This document shows positions 42,422 to 52,867 of a stretch of DNA of 64,000 nucleotides, piece by piece (the stretch's first letter is position 1; each line of letters begins with the position of its first letter). Made by a program: the position numbers and the translations under genes. The notes below the pieces were generated by a model, which did no database searches, was not told the DNA's origin, and worked only from the letters and a program-made list of their open reading frames with translations. This stretch comes from Saprospiraceae bacterium (GTDB taxonomy: Bacteria > Bacteroidota > Bacteroidia > Chitinophagales > Saprospiraceae): contig JADJYH010000042.1 of the NCBI GenBank assembly GCA_016719855.1, positions 1-64,000 of the forward strand, given 5' to 3'.

Positions 42422-43165
42422 CTATTTCTCCTTTCTCCTCCGGAATGTATATTCAATGGAAAGATTGAAAATCAAGGGGTCATAATCAAGCACTACTTCG
42501 GTATCTTCATTTTGCCCCAAACCAGCAAAACCAGCTTGCAAACCAATCCTGACAGGGTCGAACCAGCCGTAAAGGGTTCCGGCCAGGGCAAATGAATATG
42601 CATTTAAGTTATTGTAGCTTTTGGTGCTGTTGTCTTTTGTGATTTTCAATTGGTTGAAATTGACGAAGTTCATTCTAAAACTCCCGGCCAGGGCAAATTG
42701 GTTGATTCTATATCCCGCGCTGGGTTGGATGAATAACTGCCTGTATTCACTCTCACTTTTTTCATCATAAAAACTCCCACTGCCATAATCATCTGATTTG
42801 CTATTTCCTAACCCCACACCAATAAAACCTTCGTAAAAAAAGTTTTCGTCCTCTCCCTTAAATGGGATATCATTAAAATAACCAACCCCCAACTCTTTAA
42901 TAGTATGGTCAAATTTGCTAGCATTTTCTTGGTTGTCACGGTTTAAGGTACTGTAGTTTCCGATAAACGCAATGGAGTTGACCGGGCTGACGGCTGCGTT
43001 GAGACTGACGCCGTCCTCGCCATAGCCTACGCCAAAATTCGCCTGCCCTCCATCGTCAAACAATGGCGAATTCAAGCGGTTGGCCACATATACCGGTGCG
43101 CAACTGCCAAAAACCATCCCGACAAAAAAGGCACTCAACAAAAGATTGATCACTGAATTTCTCAT
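42422..43165 (-). CDS. Outer-membrane beta-barrel lipoprotein
   Basis: Unknown function. The ATG at 43165 begins a signal with lipobox (FFVGMVFGSC, Cys about 21); upstream starts in frame give a poorer signal. The mature part has alternating strands with Gly/aromatic spacing (YSFALAGTLYGWFDPVRIGL, DYDPLIFNLSIEYTFRRRK) typical of an 8- to 10-stranded barrel. A porin-like or adhesin role cannot be told apart. No operon partner is evident. Confidence 0.65.
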   Translation of the reverse strand: MRNSVINLLLSAFFVGMVFGSCAPVYVANRLNSPLFDDGGQANFGVGYGEDGVSLNAAVSPVNSIAFIGNYSTLNRDNQENASKFDHTIKELGVGYFNDIPFKGEDENFFYEGFIGVGLGNSKSDDYGSGSFYDEKSESEYRQLFIQPSAGYRINQFALAGSFRMNFVNFNQLKITKDNSTKSYNNLNAYSFALAGTLYGWFDPVRIGLQAGFAGLGQNEDTEVVLDYDPLIFNLSIEYTFRRRKEK

Positions 43166-43289
43166 GATTGGATAATTTGCAAGTGCATAGATAGTCATTA
43201 TTAGCATTTAACGTGAATCCGAAGATTTCGAAAAGGGCAATATGTGTTGCGCCGGGGGTCCCTGCTAAATAGGCAGAACGGATCCTGAA

Positions 43290-43405
43290 GATTGAGCCGC
43301 AGGGACGATGTTTGGGGTCGCACCCTGTAGACCGAGAATATTATTACCGCACCGCTGCTGGGTTCTCGATTTCCTACAGACATGGCAGCAGCGCTGCTGC
43401 CAAAT
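43290..43405. repeat. Structured intergenic element, possible dispersed repeat
   Basis: It contains paired arms ctgtag (43325-43330) with ctacag (43374-43379) and cgagaa (43333-43338) with ttctcg (43363-43368), in nested order. A perfect 18-bp palindrome (43384-43401) follows. From memory it resembles short dispersed intergenic repeats common in Bacteroidota; no gene is seen in 43166-43588. Confidence 0.5.
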
Positions 43406-43588
43406 GTTTGAGGTACAGAAAATCAAGCACCGTACTCACGCTAAACCATTTATCAAGCAAGGCGCTTGCCCTGCTTTTTATTTTCCCCTTTCCGACCACT
43501 GCACCTAATTAAGGGTAGCTTTACAACCTTGAACCACACTTCCCAATTTGCGGCAATCTTGCCACACCATTTTTCCAAACTACTTTTT

Positions 43589-44523
43589 ATGCGATTGATG
43601 AATGTTGTTGTCGTAATGCTCATCGCTATTTCCACCGTGATTGGGCAAGAATTTGCCCTTGGCTCCCTCATCAAAATCAAGGACTTTGGGGAGATGTACT
43701 CCACCTTCAACTGGGAGACCGCCAATGTTGCAGCGTTAAAAGCCAACCTTGGCGAAGACATGGCAAACAAAGTGGTCAAAAAATCCGTCGAATCCGCCTG
43801 GCCAGCAGGCATTGCCTCGCTGGGCGCTCGCAACCAAAACAGGTCACTGATGGCAGGCTACACGACCTTTTACCTCACCGCACTGGATGAACACCGGGCC
43901 ATACTTTTCGTGCCAGCCGTCGAGAACAGTTGGATGGCCCCGACATGCAGCCGGTCGGCGACATTTATTTCGTCATCAACAGCCACGCCATTGAAGTGAA
44001 AGACATCGACACGGCGACTTATCCCCCTACCCCATCTACTACCGATGGGTTCGCCGCACAACTGGAGGAAATCACCCAAGACTTCCAGAACGGGTTTATG
44101 AACGTCACCAACCAGGTATTGCAGGAAGATGCAGATGGGCTTGTCATTTATTACGGCACCCGAGTGCCATTGGATGGTGCCGATGAGCTGTATTTCTACG
44201 AAGACTTGCTCTCTGCTGCCACCAGTTTCCATGCCGGGTTCCCCGGTCACCTCGATCCGGCCAATGGCCTGAAAGCCTATCAAGAACTGGTGCGCAAAGT
44301 CGAGGGACTAACCCTCAGTTGCTGCCGCTTGGCCAAAAACGAAGAACAAGTGCTGGGCAACACCCGCCGGCAACCTTTCCATACCTACGACCCAAATGGA
44401 AAAGTGAGTGTTTTCTACGAAGGCATGATTATCGAAGTAGGCCTGGAGCAAGGCGAAACCTTTGACAACGAAGGCCAAATTTTGGATTTCTGGATACCCG
44501 CACTCACTATTTATGAACAGTAG
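43589..44523 (+). CDS. Secreted protein of unknown function (one frameshift)
   Basis: About 311 aa after correction. A signal peptide (MRLMNVVVVMLIAISTVIG-QEF) leads to a soluble domain with FGEMYSTFNWETANVAALKA, WPAGIASLGARNQ and ITQDFQNGFMNVTNQVL. The frame slips at the TT at 43930-43931; one more T gives SLDGPDMQPVGDIYFVI and the rest of the protein. I recognise no family. It is followed by a bidirectional terminator. Confidence 0.6.
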
Positions 44524-44905
44524 GGGCGGCATCATTAAGCCCTGAATGACTTTGGCTTATCCCGACTGGGAACTTCGACAGTACGGCCAGGGACTGGCCA
44601 AACGCTTTGTTTTGCACTACGATGAGCCGTGTTCTGGGACGCAATTGCTGATTGCATTACCATTCATGTTGATGGACTCTGAAGGGGTAATGGACGAATA
44701 TGATTGGAAACGAAAAACGGGTTCGGGGTGGTAGTAGGTGGGGGTGGTCAAATTCGACAAATATTCTCGCAGTTCGTCAGTTTCTGGAAAAGAGCGCTGC
44801 CTTTCAAAGGCATGAAAAGCGTATTTTTCAGTTTTAGGAGAAAGTCACCCCATAAGGAATCACGGATTCGCTCGACTATTTGCAGGCAATTTCACAACAT
44901 GTGAA

Positions 44906-44952
44906 GGACAAATAGCACTACCCAAACTTCAATTGGGTAATGCTATTTGTCC
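44906..44952. terminator. Bidirectional terminator
   Basis: A 20-bp stem with one wobble mismatch (44906-44925 with 44933-44952) and a 7-nt loop, between the converging genes ending at 44523 and 44984. I see no supported gene in 44524-44905. Confidence 0.75.
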
Positions 44953-44983
44953 GCAATTTTTGGCAGCTCATCTCCACGCTCAC

Positions 44984-47900
44984 TCACTCCACCCTCACAA
45001 TCTTAATCTCCACCCGCTGATTTTTCGCCCTTCCTTCCGGCGTCGAGTTGCTGGCCACGGGGTTGCGCTTGCCATAGCCCTTGTAGGTGATTCGACTGGT
45101 AGGCAAGCCCTTGCTCACGAGGTATTCCGCCACCGATTTTGCCCTCGCCGAGGAGAGCTGATCGCAAAATTCATGGGAAGGGATGCCGTTCGTGTGGCCG
45201 CCCACTTCGATGACCACGGCAGGGTTTTCCTGCAAGAATTCGTACAATTCGTCCAGCGTGGGACGGGAGGTTTCCTCCATGTTTGTGCTGTCCGGCTGGA
45301 AGTAGATTTTCTCCAGTTTAATGGTCTCGCCGCTGCGCAGGTTGTTGACTGAAAGTTCAGGAATTATGCGGGTTTTAACCTCGAAAGATGCAGTGGCCGT
45401 GCAGCCATTTTCGTCCGTGACGGTGACCGTGTGTTGCCCTGCGGGCAATGTGGTGGCGTTGGCAACGGTCTCCCCGTTGTCCCATGCGATGCGGTAGCTG
45501 CCCTTGCCGCCAGTGGCGTCGAGGGTGGCCTTTCCGTTGTTCGTTTTGTCCGTGGTGGCGAGGCGGATTTTCACAACTTCGGCCTTGACAGGAGTAGGTT
45601 CAGCAACTTGTTTGGTGGCGGTAGTGGTAGCTCCGGTAGCATCGGTGACGGTCAGCGTGTAGCTGCCAGCGCCCAGCGCATTGGCAGATGCTGACGTCGA
45701 GCCGCCCGTCCAATTGTACCGGAACGGGCCTTTTCCGCCGCTGACCTCCGCATTCAGTTCCGCCGTTTTCTCGCCTGCACACTTGATTTCTTTTTCTTGC
45801 GAAATGGAGGCTGCCAGCGGCAAAATATTCTCCGTGATGTTCACCGTAGCCGTGGCCGTACAGCCCGCTGCGTCCGTCACCGTGACGGTGTGACTGCCGG
45901 GGCCGAGCCTACTGGCGGTGGCTGCTGCCTCTGCATTGCTCCATTTGAAAGCAAAATTGCCCGTGCCACCGCTGGCTTTCACGGTGGCTTTGCCATCGCT
46001 GTTGCCCGTGCTGGCAGAGGCGTCCACTTTGGCAGCGAGGCTGATGGCCTTTGGCTCCGCAACTTGAATAATGGAAGTCGCCGTTTGCCCGGTGGCATCT
46101 GTCACCGTGACAGAATAGCTGCCGGTGGACAGGCTGGCGACCCTTTCGCCGGAGGCATCGCCCCCACTCCACTGGTACTTAAATGGTTGCTTGCCACCAC
46201 TGGCCTCCGCCCGAAGTTCGCCCGTTTTTTCACCCGCACACTTGATTTCTTTTTCTTGCGAAATGGTGACTGCCAGCGGCAAGACGTTCTCGGAGATGCT
46301 CACCGTGGCCGTGGCCGTACAGCCCGCTGCGTCCGTCACCGTGACGGTGTGACTGCCGGGGCCGAGCTTGCTGGCGGTGGCTGCCGCCTCTGAGTTGCTC
46401 CATTTGAAAGTAAAAGTTCCTGTGCCGCCTGTCGCCTTCAAGGTGGCTTTACCGTCCGAGTTGCCCGTGCTGGCAGGGGCATCCACTTTGGCGGTGAGCA
46501 TGATCGGCTTCGGCTCCGCAACCTGAATGCTGGAGGTTGCCGTTTGCCCGGTGGCATCGGTCACTGTGACAGAATAGCTGCCCGCCGACAGGCCGCTCGC
46601 CAGCTCGCTGGCCGTTTCGGCAATGCTCCACTGGTATTTGTAGGGTTCTTTGCCGCCGTTGGTGGTGGTTCGGAGGATGGCCGATTTTTCACCAAAACAC
46701 TTGATTTCACTTTGCTGCGCAATGCTCACCGATAGTGGCAAAATGTTCTCGGGATGCTTACGGTAGTCGTGGCCGTGCAGCCCGCTGCGTCCGTCACGGT
46801 GACGGTGTGGCTGCCGGGACCGAGCTTCGTGGCAGTTGCTGCCGCCTCTGCGTTGTCCCATTTGTAGGTAAAATTACCGCTACCGCCTGTGGCTTTCACG
46901 GTAGCCTTGCCGTCCGAGTTGCCCGTGCTGGCAGGGGTATCCACTTTTATGGTTGCCGTAATGGCGTCAGCTGCTTTTACCTCAAAAGTGGCAGAGGCCG
47001 ACTGCCCCGCCGCATCGGTGACAGTGACGGCGTAGCCGCCAGCGGGAAGCCCCGTGATATTTGCACCAGCCATCAGGCTGGGGGTGTTCCACTGGTATTG
47101 ATAGGGCGTTTTACCGCCACTGACGTCGGCCTTGAGGGCAGCGTCTTTTGCCCCAGCGCATCCGATGGCTTTTGTCTGTGAAATGGAAACGGTGAGCGCA
47201 CTGACCAGTCGCCGGATTTCCACACTCGCAGTGGCCGTGCAGCCCGCCTTGTCGGTGACGGTGACGTTGTGCGTGCCTTCGCCAAGGGCAGTGGCCTTGG
47301 CTGCCGTCTCACCATTGTCCCATTTGAAAGAATACACTAGGTTGCCACCGGTTACTTTAACCGATGCTGCGCCGTCTGGAGCGCCGCTTTCGCCCGCAGG
47401 CTTTTCCTGAGTGGTGGCAAGCGTGATGTTTGGGTCGGGGATTTCGACTTTCAAGGACTTGGTTTTGCCCTTGCTGTCAGTGACGGTGAGCGAGTACTCG
47501 CCGGGGCCGAGGTTCTGAGGGTTGGTGCCAGCAAGTCCCCCTGCCCAGGCGTAGGTGTAGGGCGCTTCGCCGCCGCTTACGGTTACTTTCAGCGAGGCGT
47601 CTTTTTTGTTTGCTCCGCAACTCAGCATTTTGTCGAGTAGGCAGGTGACGGCGATGGCGTCGGCCTTTTGGATGAGGTAGAGGCCCTTGTCGTTGGTGCC
47701 AATCCAGACAGCGTTTTCGGCATCAATGGCCATGCACGACACGTCCTGGCTGGTGAACTCCTCCGCCGGGCCGAACACGGTTGCATCCTCAGTAGCCGGA
47801 TCGAATCGGGCGATGATTTGTGAAGCGACCCAGAGCATCCCGTTGCCGTCCACGGCGATGTCCACGACCTCACCCTCGGTGAGCTTGGCGTCAATGTCCA

Positions 47901-48558
47901 CGTTTTGCCATTTCTCACGGGCATCCACTTTCCAGAGCAGGTCGTCGCCCATGACCCAGATACTGGTGCCACTTTGGGCAAATGCACGAATGCTAAAGAC
48001 CTTTTCCTCCTGTCGCCACTTGCCGTCTTTACCGAAAGCACAGCCCTCCGCCGTACCTATCCAAAGCCGCCCTTCCGTGTCGAGAAAAAGGGTGTTGATT
48101 TCGTCGGAGCCGCCAGGTGAATGGCGGGCAACGAGCTTTAGGCTAGGCTGGGTCTTGAACTGGAACAGGCCGGAGCTGCGGGTTCCGACCCAGAGTTGGC
48201 TGCCTTTTTCTTCAAAAATAGCGGCAGTGATGCGGTCTTCCTTGGTGCGGATGCTTTGGCCGTCGGCGCCCATTTGCGTCAGCAGCTCTTCAAGCGGCAG
48301 GCGAATGTCACGGTTGCCCGAAGGGGTTTGCAGCAACGACCACTCGGTTGGGGCGATGTTGGCTGGTGTGGACTGTTCCGGGGAGTGGACTTGAAAAAGG
48401 CCTTTGCGGTTGCCCACCCATTTGTTTTCTCCATCAATATGGATGTTGGTGACAGGGGTGTAGCGATCTACGGCCTTGGTGCGGATGACCTCCATCGGAA
48501 CCTGTGCAATATTTTTTGCTGCAAAAAGGACAAGAAAAAAAGTGAAAAATCTGTACAT
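44984..48558 (-). CDS. Beta-propeller/SprB-repeat/OmpA fusion surface protein (one frameshift)
   Basis: Unusual envelope protein, about 1191 aa after correction. A signal peptide (MYRFFTFFLVLFAAKNIAQ) precedes a regulator-type beta-propeller (WVGNRKGLFQVHS; LWVGTRSSGLFQF; AVWIGTNDKGLYLI). About six SprB-type repeats follow (YQWS…YSVTVTDATGQTAT; KATGGTGTFTFKWSN), then a C-terminal OmpA-like peptidoglycan-binding domain (KIYFQPDSTNM…GHTNGIPSHEFCDQLSSARAKSVAEYL). The frame breaks near the GGG at 46751-46753 (plus strand); one extra base joins EVVIE-type segments as IPENILPLSVSIAQQ. No T9SS sorting domain is seen, so it is probably held by peptidoglycan. Sensory or adhesive role is inference. Confidence 0.82.
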
Positions 48559-48592
48559 CTAATCAATGATAAATAATGAATGATAAATGGCG
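48559..48592. repeat. Heptamer array (AATGATA-type) at the OmpA-fusion start
   Basis: About four units related to aatgata/aataatg with period 7 directly abut the ATG at 48558. The stretch 48593-49035 has no supported gene. Confidence 0.7.
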
Positions 48593-49035
48593 GAACTGAT
48601 TGAAAATCAATTACTTGCCGCAACTCCACCTCCGTTTTAAAGTCGGCGAAAATACCTGTTGCGCCATCAAAGCCGACCAATCCGGGCTTTCGGGATTGAA
48701 AGACGCAAAAGCAACAGTTAAATTTTGCAAACGGACGCAAAGTTTGATTGTTTTGAAAAAAGAAGCTAAAAAAGCTAAACAACCCAACCTACGCAGCTCA
48801 CAGTGCCCCTCAAAATGGTGTTAACCTGTCCAATGTTAATTTAATATTAACTGATTGTAAATTTTGAGTTGACTTTCATTGCCGCTTCCCTTATTTTTAC
48901 TCATCGAAATCTTCACATTTATGGTTTCCGACAGTAGTGGTTTCAATTTGTTTCAACCTGCGAGCTGCCTGCCCCGCCCAGACTGAAAATCTTTCAGCCT
49001 GAGCAGCGAGCGGCCGCCTAAACAGCGAAGCGGCC

Positions 49036-49950
49036 ATGAAAAAACTTTTGTGCTTGCTGCTTTTTACATCACAATTATTAATTGCCCAACGTAATGTTGC
49101 GCTGCTGCATTTGGAGCGAGGCATTGCTAACGAACCTTTGCCGGATGCAGCAGATTTCTCTGAAATTCCTTTTGAAGTAGCGGGTGGTATGATTGTCGTT
49201 CGGGCCAGTGTGAACGGGAATATGGGCAATTTCATCCTTGACACTGGTGCTCCCGGTATTGTGCTCGACGCCCAAAATGGAGCATTTGAAGCTGTGCGCA
49301 AGGGAGGGGCCATCAGTGGCGGCCTAGACCTGGGCGAAGTAGAGGTGAAGAACTTCCAGTTGGGAATCATAAAAAAAGCAAAAACGCAGGGCAACGTGCT
49401 TGATGTACACCATCTCGAAATTGCCTGTGGCATGGACATCATGGGGCTTGTGGGTTACGATGTGTTCAGAAATTACGAGCTGGTTTTTGACTTTCCCAAC
49501 AAAAAGATTCAAGCGTTTCGGTCGGGTCAGGCCCATCCAGGGCAGCAACTCGCTCCCACCATAACAATTCCTTTCACCCTTTGTGGTCATGTGCCTGTTG
49601 TTGTTGCCAAAATCGGTGGAAAACGGGCGTTCCTTGGCTTGGACAGCGGTGCCGAGGTAAATCTGTTGGACAAAAAGTATTTTGACAAAATAGGAGCGGG
49701 CTGCTCCAACGTAAAGCCAGAGCTGCTTACCGGACTTGACAATGTCCCGCAGGACGTTATCTCCGCCGATGTGCGGGAGACGATGCTGAGGCGAGAAGCT
49801 TTGCCAAAAATGCGGTATGTTTTTACAGATTTTAGCCGCTTGCGAAAGAATTTTGACATGCCCATTGATGGATTGCTAGGCGTCCCATTTTTCAAGGACA
49901 AAATTGTTTCCATAGATTATGCTCGAAAAAAGATTTACATCTGGGAATAA
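49036..49950 (+). CDS. Secreted aspartyl protease-like protein (retropepsin fold)
   Basis: Clan AA aspartic protease family, 304 aa, exported (MKKLLCLLLFTSQLLIAQ signal peptide). Two Asp-containing motifs are visible: FILDTGAPGIVLD (Asp69) and FLGLDSGAEVNLLD (Asp203), which suggests a single-chain pseudo-dimer. The segment IMGLVGYDVFRNYELVFDF and the end GLLGVPFFKDKIVSIDYARK are typical of bacterial members. Substrate is unknown; a role in envelope protein processing is possible. A strong terminator follows. Confidence 0.82.
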   Translation: MKKLLCLLLFTSQLLIAQRNVALLHLERGIANEPLPDAADFSEIPFEVAGGMIVVRASVNGNMGNFILDTGAPGIVLDAQNGAFEAVRKGGAISGGLDLGEVEVKNFQLGIIKKAKTQGNVLDVHHLEIACGMDIMGLVGYDVFRNYELVFDFPNKKIQAFRSGQAHPGQQLAPTITIPFTLCGHVPVVVAKIGGKRAFLGLDSGAEVNLLDKKYFDKIGAGCSNVKPELLTGLDNVPQDVISADVRETMLRREALPKMRYVFTDFSRLRKNFDMPIDGLLGVPFFKDKIVSIDYARKKIYIWE

Positions 49951-49979
49951 AAAAGGAGGCCTTGGCCTCCTTTTTTATT
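49946..49979 (+). terminator. Terminator after the aspartyl protease gene
   Basis: A perfect 16-bp stem (49946-49961 with 49964-49979) with a 2-nt loop and a U-rich 3' arm, overlapping the stop codon. Confidence 0.9.
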
Positions 49980-50177
49980 TGTCCTTTATTTGTACAAAGC
50001 ATCAATTCAGAAATCTTCTATTTAGCTGTAAATCAATATTTTAAAAAATCTGCCTTCCAAAACCAACTAAGTACATTTATTCAAGATTGTACATTTATTT
50101 TGACAGTGCTTCCCTCATTTTTGCAGTGTAAAAGTCTGTTCAGGGTTCATCCTTCATCCAAAAACAAATCATGGCTT

Positions 50178-50858
50178 ATGAAATCTGCAATCAAAGTTGA
50201 CGTGCTGCGCCATTTCCCCCTCTTCGAGGGCTTGTCCGAAGAAACTTTTACCAAGCTCGAGGGCATGGCAGAACACCACTCCAAGGCCAAACAGGTACAA
50301 CTTTACGAAACCGGGGATGCATCCGACCGTGTTTACTTTCTGCTAAAAGGAACGGTAAAGACCTGCACCATGTCGAGTGATGGACGGGAGGTCATCAAAA
50401 CCATCCTGCACCCACTGGCAATGTTCGGCGAACTTGGCCTCGTCGGCGAAAAGCAACGCCATGAATCGGCCTTCACCATGAACGAGGAGGTGGTGTACAT
50501 GACCATTTCCAATGCAAATTTTCAGTTATTGATGCGCGCCAACCACAGGCTTTGCTTCAATGTGCTGCAGCTCACAGGTAGCCGACTGCTCTTGGCCGAA
50601 GCGAAATTGGAAGCGCTCATTTTCAAGGATGCCCGTTCTCGCATCATTGATTTCCTCAAGGACAGCGCCAACCAGCGAGGCCGCAAGGTTGGTTATGAAA
50701 TGTTGTTCAAGCACAGCCTCACGCAGCAGGACATCGCCAACCTGACGGGCACTTCCCGCCAGACGGTGACCTCGGTGATGAACGACCTCCGCAAGGACAA
50801 CCTGATTTATTTTAACCGGAACACGATTCTGATTCGTGACATGGGTAAGTTGTTGTGA
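50178..50858 (+). CDS. Crp/Fnr-family transcriptional regulator
   Basis: A 226-aa regulator. The N-terminal cyclic-nucleotide-binding-like domain (VLRHFPLFEGLSEETFTKLE; YETGDASDRVYFLLKGTVKT; MFGELGLVGEKQRHESA) is followed by a C-terminal winged helix (LTQQDIANLTGTSRQTVTSV). No Fnr-type cysteine cluster is evident at the N-terminus. The start at 50178 follows KNKSWL in an upstream frame that begins in the terminator region, so I use this ATG. Ligand and targets are unknown. It converges with rnz. Confidence 0.9.
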   Translation: MKSAIKVDVLRHFPLFEGLSEETFTKLEGMAEHHSKAKQVQLYETGDASDRVYFLLKGTVKTCTMSSDGREVIKTILHPLAMFGELGLVGEKQRHESAFTMNEEVVYMTISNANFQLLMRANHRLCFNVLQLTGSRLLLAEAKLEALIFKDARSRIIDFLKDSANQRGRKVGYEMLFKHSLTQQDIANLTGTSRQTVTSVMNDLRKDNLIYFNRNTILIRDMGKLL

Positions 50859-50862
50859 GGAG

Positions 50863-50938
50863 GGTTTGAGAGATTGAGGGTTTGAGAGGGGCCACCCCCG
50901 CCCTTAAATTCTCAAGCTCTCAACCCATCAATCTCAAG
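50863..50938. repeat. Inverted array between crp and rnz
   Basis: The left arm has gggtttgag/agattgag units (50863-50890) and the right arm complementary ctcaagct/ctcaaccc units (50911-50938), around a ccaccccc loop. It lies between two converging stops. Confidence 0.6.
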
Positions 50939-50941
50939 CCG

Positions 50942-51849
50942 TCAAATTTCGTAAGTGGTGCCTTCAAGACCAAGCACGGTGTTGGGGAAAATTGGCCGTG
51001 CCTCCTCCAAAAAAACATCCAAATCTTTGTACCTCGATGAATAGTGGCCGGTTATAAGCCTACCCACTTTTGCTTTCCTGGCCAATTGGGCAGCTTGACG
51101 GACGGTACTGTGCATGGTGAGAGCCGCATTTTCGAAGTGGTCATCACAAAAGGTGGTGTCATGGTAAAGCGTACTGACGCCTTGAATATGGTGCAAAACG
51201 GCTTCGTCACAAAGTGTGTCGGTAAGGAAAGCGTAGGAACGGAGCGGAGCAGGCGGCAATGTAAGTTCTTGATTTCCAACAAGTTTTCCATTTTCTAGCA
51301 AAACATCTTCCCCAGCCTTGGCCGCTTTTATCTGCTGGATGGTGAGGTGGTATTCGACGATTTTCTCGGGCCGTATATTCAGTGGTCTTGGTTTTTCCCG
51401 AAAAACAAACCCAACAGTTGGTATGCCGTGCTTCAGCGGGATGCTTTCTACGGAAATGGTCGGGTTTTCAAAAACAAGTTTCGGTATGGAGTGTCAATTT
51501 CATGAAATTGTATGGGGTAAGAAAGCGCAACGCCGGGTCGAAGCTGCGCCAAAATCATTTCCCTCAATCCTGCGGGTGAATATATTTCCAAAGGTTCCTG
51601 CCTCCCGTTCAAGTCAAATGAAAACAACAGACCGGGTAGGCCGAACACATGGTCGCCGTGGAGGTGGCTGATGAAGATTTGATGGATTTTGTGGCGGGGA
51701 ATATTGAAGTCGCTCATGCGCATTTGAGCACCCTCCCCACAGTCTAGCAGGAAAAACTGATTTTGAAATTGTAGAACCTGTGAAGTTGGGAAGCGCCCAA
51801 AAGCAGGTGTAGCAGCGTTGACCCCCAATATCGTCAGGGCAAACCTCAT
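50942..51849 (-). CDS. rnz: Ribonuclease Z (one frameshift)
   Basis: Removes the 3' trailer of precursor tRNAs. The corrected length is about 302 aa, the usual size. The metallo-beta-lactamase motif SHLHGDH (residues 61-67) and GCGEGAQ-type LLDCGEGAQMRM are present. The C-terminal half carries ARKAKVGRLITGHYSSRY, a conserved GHYSSRY histidine region. The frame slips at the TTT at 51479-51481 (plus strand); one more base gives TPYRKLVFENPTISVESIPL. The start ATG overlaps the stop of the upstream STAS gene by 4 nt, so they are translationally coupled. Confidence 0.9.
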
Positions 51850-52223
51850 AGGCGCTCCGCACTCAGTGACCGCTCGATGTCTTCCAAAATGACGAAATCC
51901 TTCGACTCTTCAAGTGTGGGTAGTATGGATAGAACGGAATCGAGCCGGGAGATTTCAATCAGCTTGCGCACAGTATCATGCTTGATACCTGTGAGGACAA
52001 AAGCACCGAGATTTTTCCAAAGTCTGTTGGCTGTAAGAATGGCACTGAGGCCGGAAGAATCAACGTATTTCACTTCTGAGAGGTCGAGGATGAGGTTTGG
52101 AACGCCCTCGTTGGACAGGATTACAAGCTCCGATTTCAGGTTGGGAGCCACCACGGAATTAAGGTTCTCATCGTGGAGATGGAGTACAGCAAATCTTTCC
52201 TGTTTGTCTATTGAATATCTCAT
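51846..52223 (-). CDS. STAS-domain anti-sigma factor antagonist
   Basis: A 125-aa single STAS domain. The phosphorylatable serine region is VKYVDSSGLSAIL. Such proteins act in partner-switching regulation of sigma factors or other targets. No anti-sigma kinase lies beside it. It overlaps rnz by the ATGA tetranucleotide, which suggests one transcript. The stretch 52224-52867 upstream holds no gene I can support. Confidence 0.88.
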   Translation of the reverse strand: MRYSIDKQERFAVLHLHDENLNSVVAPNLKSELVILSNEGVPNLILDLSEVKYVDSSGLSAILTANRLWKNLGAFVLTGIKHDTVRKLIEISRLDSVLSILPTLEESKDFVILEDIERSLSAERL

Positions 52224-52867
52224 ACTTTTTTTTGCGCTTTGATAAAGTGTCCCGGTAGCCGGGCAGCATCCGCTGATTGAGGCGCTAAGTTAGTATTTTA
52301 TCCACCATATTTTCAAAGCACCAAGTCTTCGCAAGGCAAAATGGACGTTTTTTCTTCCAATTCTTCGAAATGAAGTGTTCCTACCGGAAAAAGGTTTTTT
52401 GAGTTAAAATACTGGAAATCAATTATTTAATGCGCTTGAATCCCTCTTATCCAATATTTCTCACTATGCAATATGCGTCTCAACCCATTGCACCCAAACT
52501 TAGGTTGGGGTTAAACGTTTATTTGCTGACATTTGCCAGACCGAAAATTAGCTGACTTAGGAAAACTTGGTTTTTAGAAAAAAGCATTCGAAGCACTATA
52601 TTTAAGGTTAGAATTTTGTTTGGCCACTTCCGTTTTTTTCATTATTAAAAGCGGTAGAACTGCCATCCTAAAAATGCTGGCACTGTTTTTACCAAAAAGG
52701 CTGATACAGGGTAAGTAGCATGGATGAGAAAACATAAAAGAAATGATTGGTAGTCAATTTGACCGATTGAGCAACTTTTCTTCCCGGCATTTTGAAACTT
52801 GTTCAAATCATCTTAACATTGCTTTAAATCCCCTAAATCAGAAAAAATTTCACCGATTCAATCAAAT

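Noticed and set aside
44546..44734. A 62-aa plus-strand frame after the unknown secreted protein
   Set aside because: No signal, no recognisable motif and weak codon pattern; it lies in spacer before a terminator.
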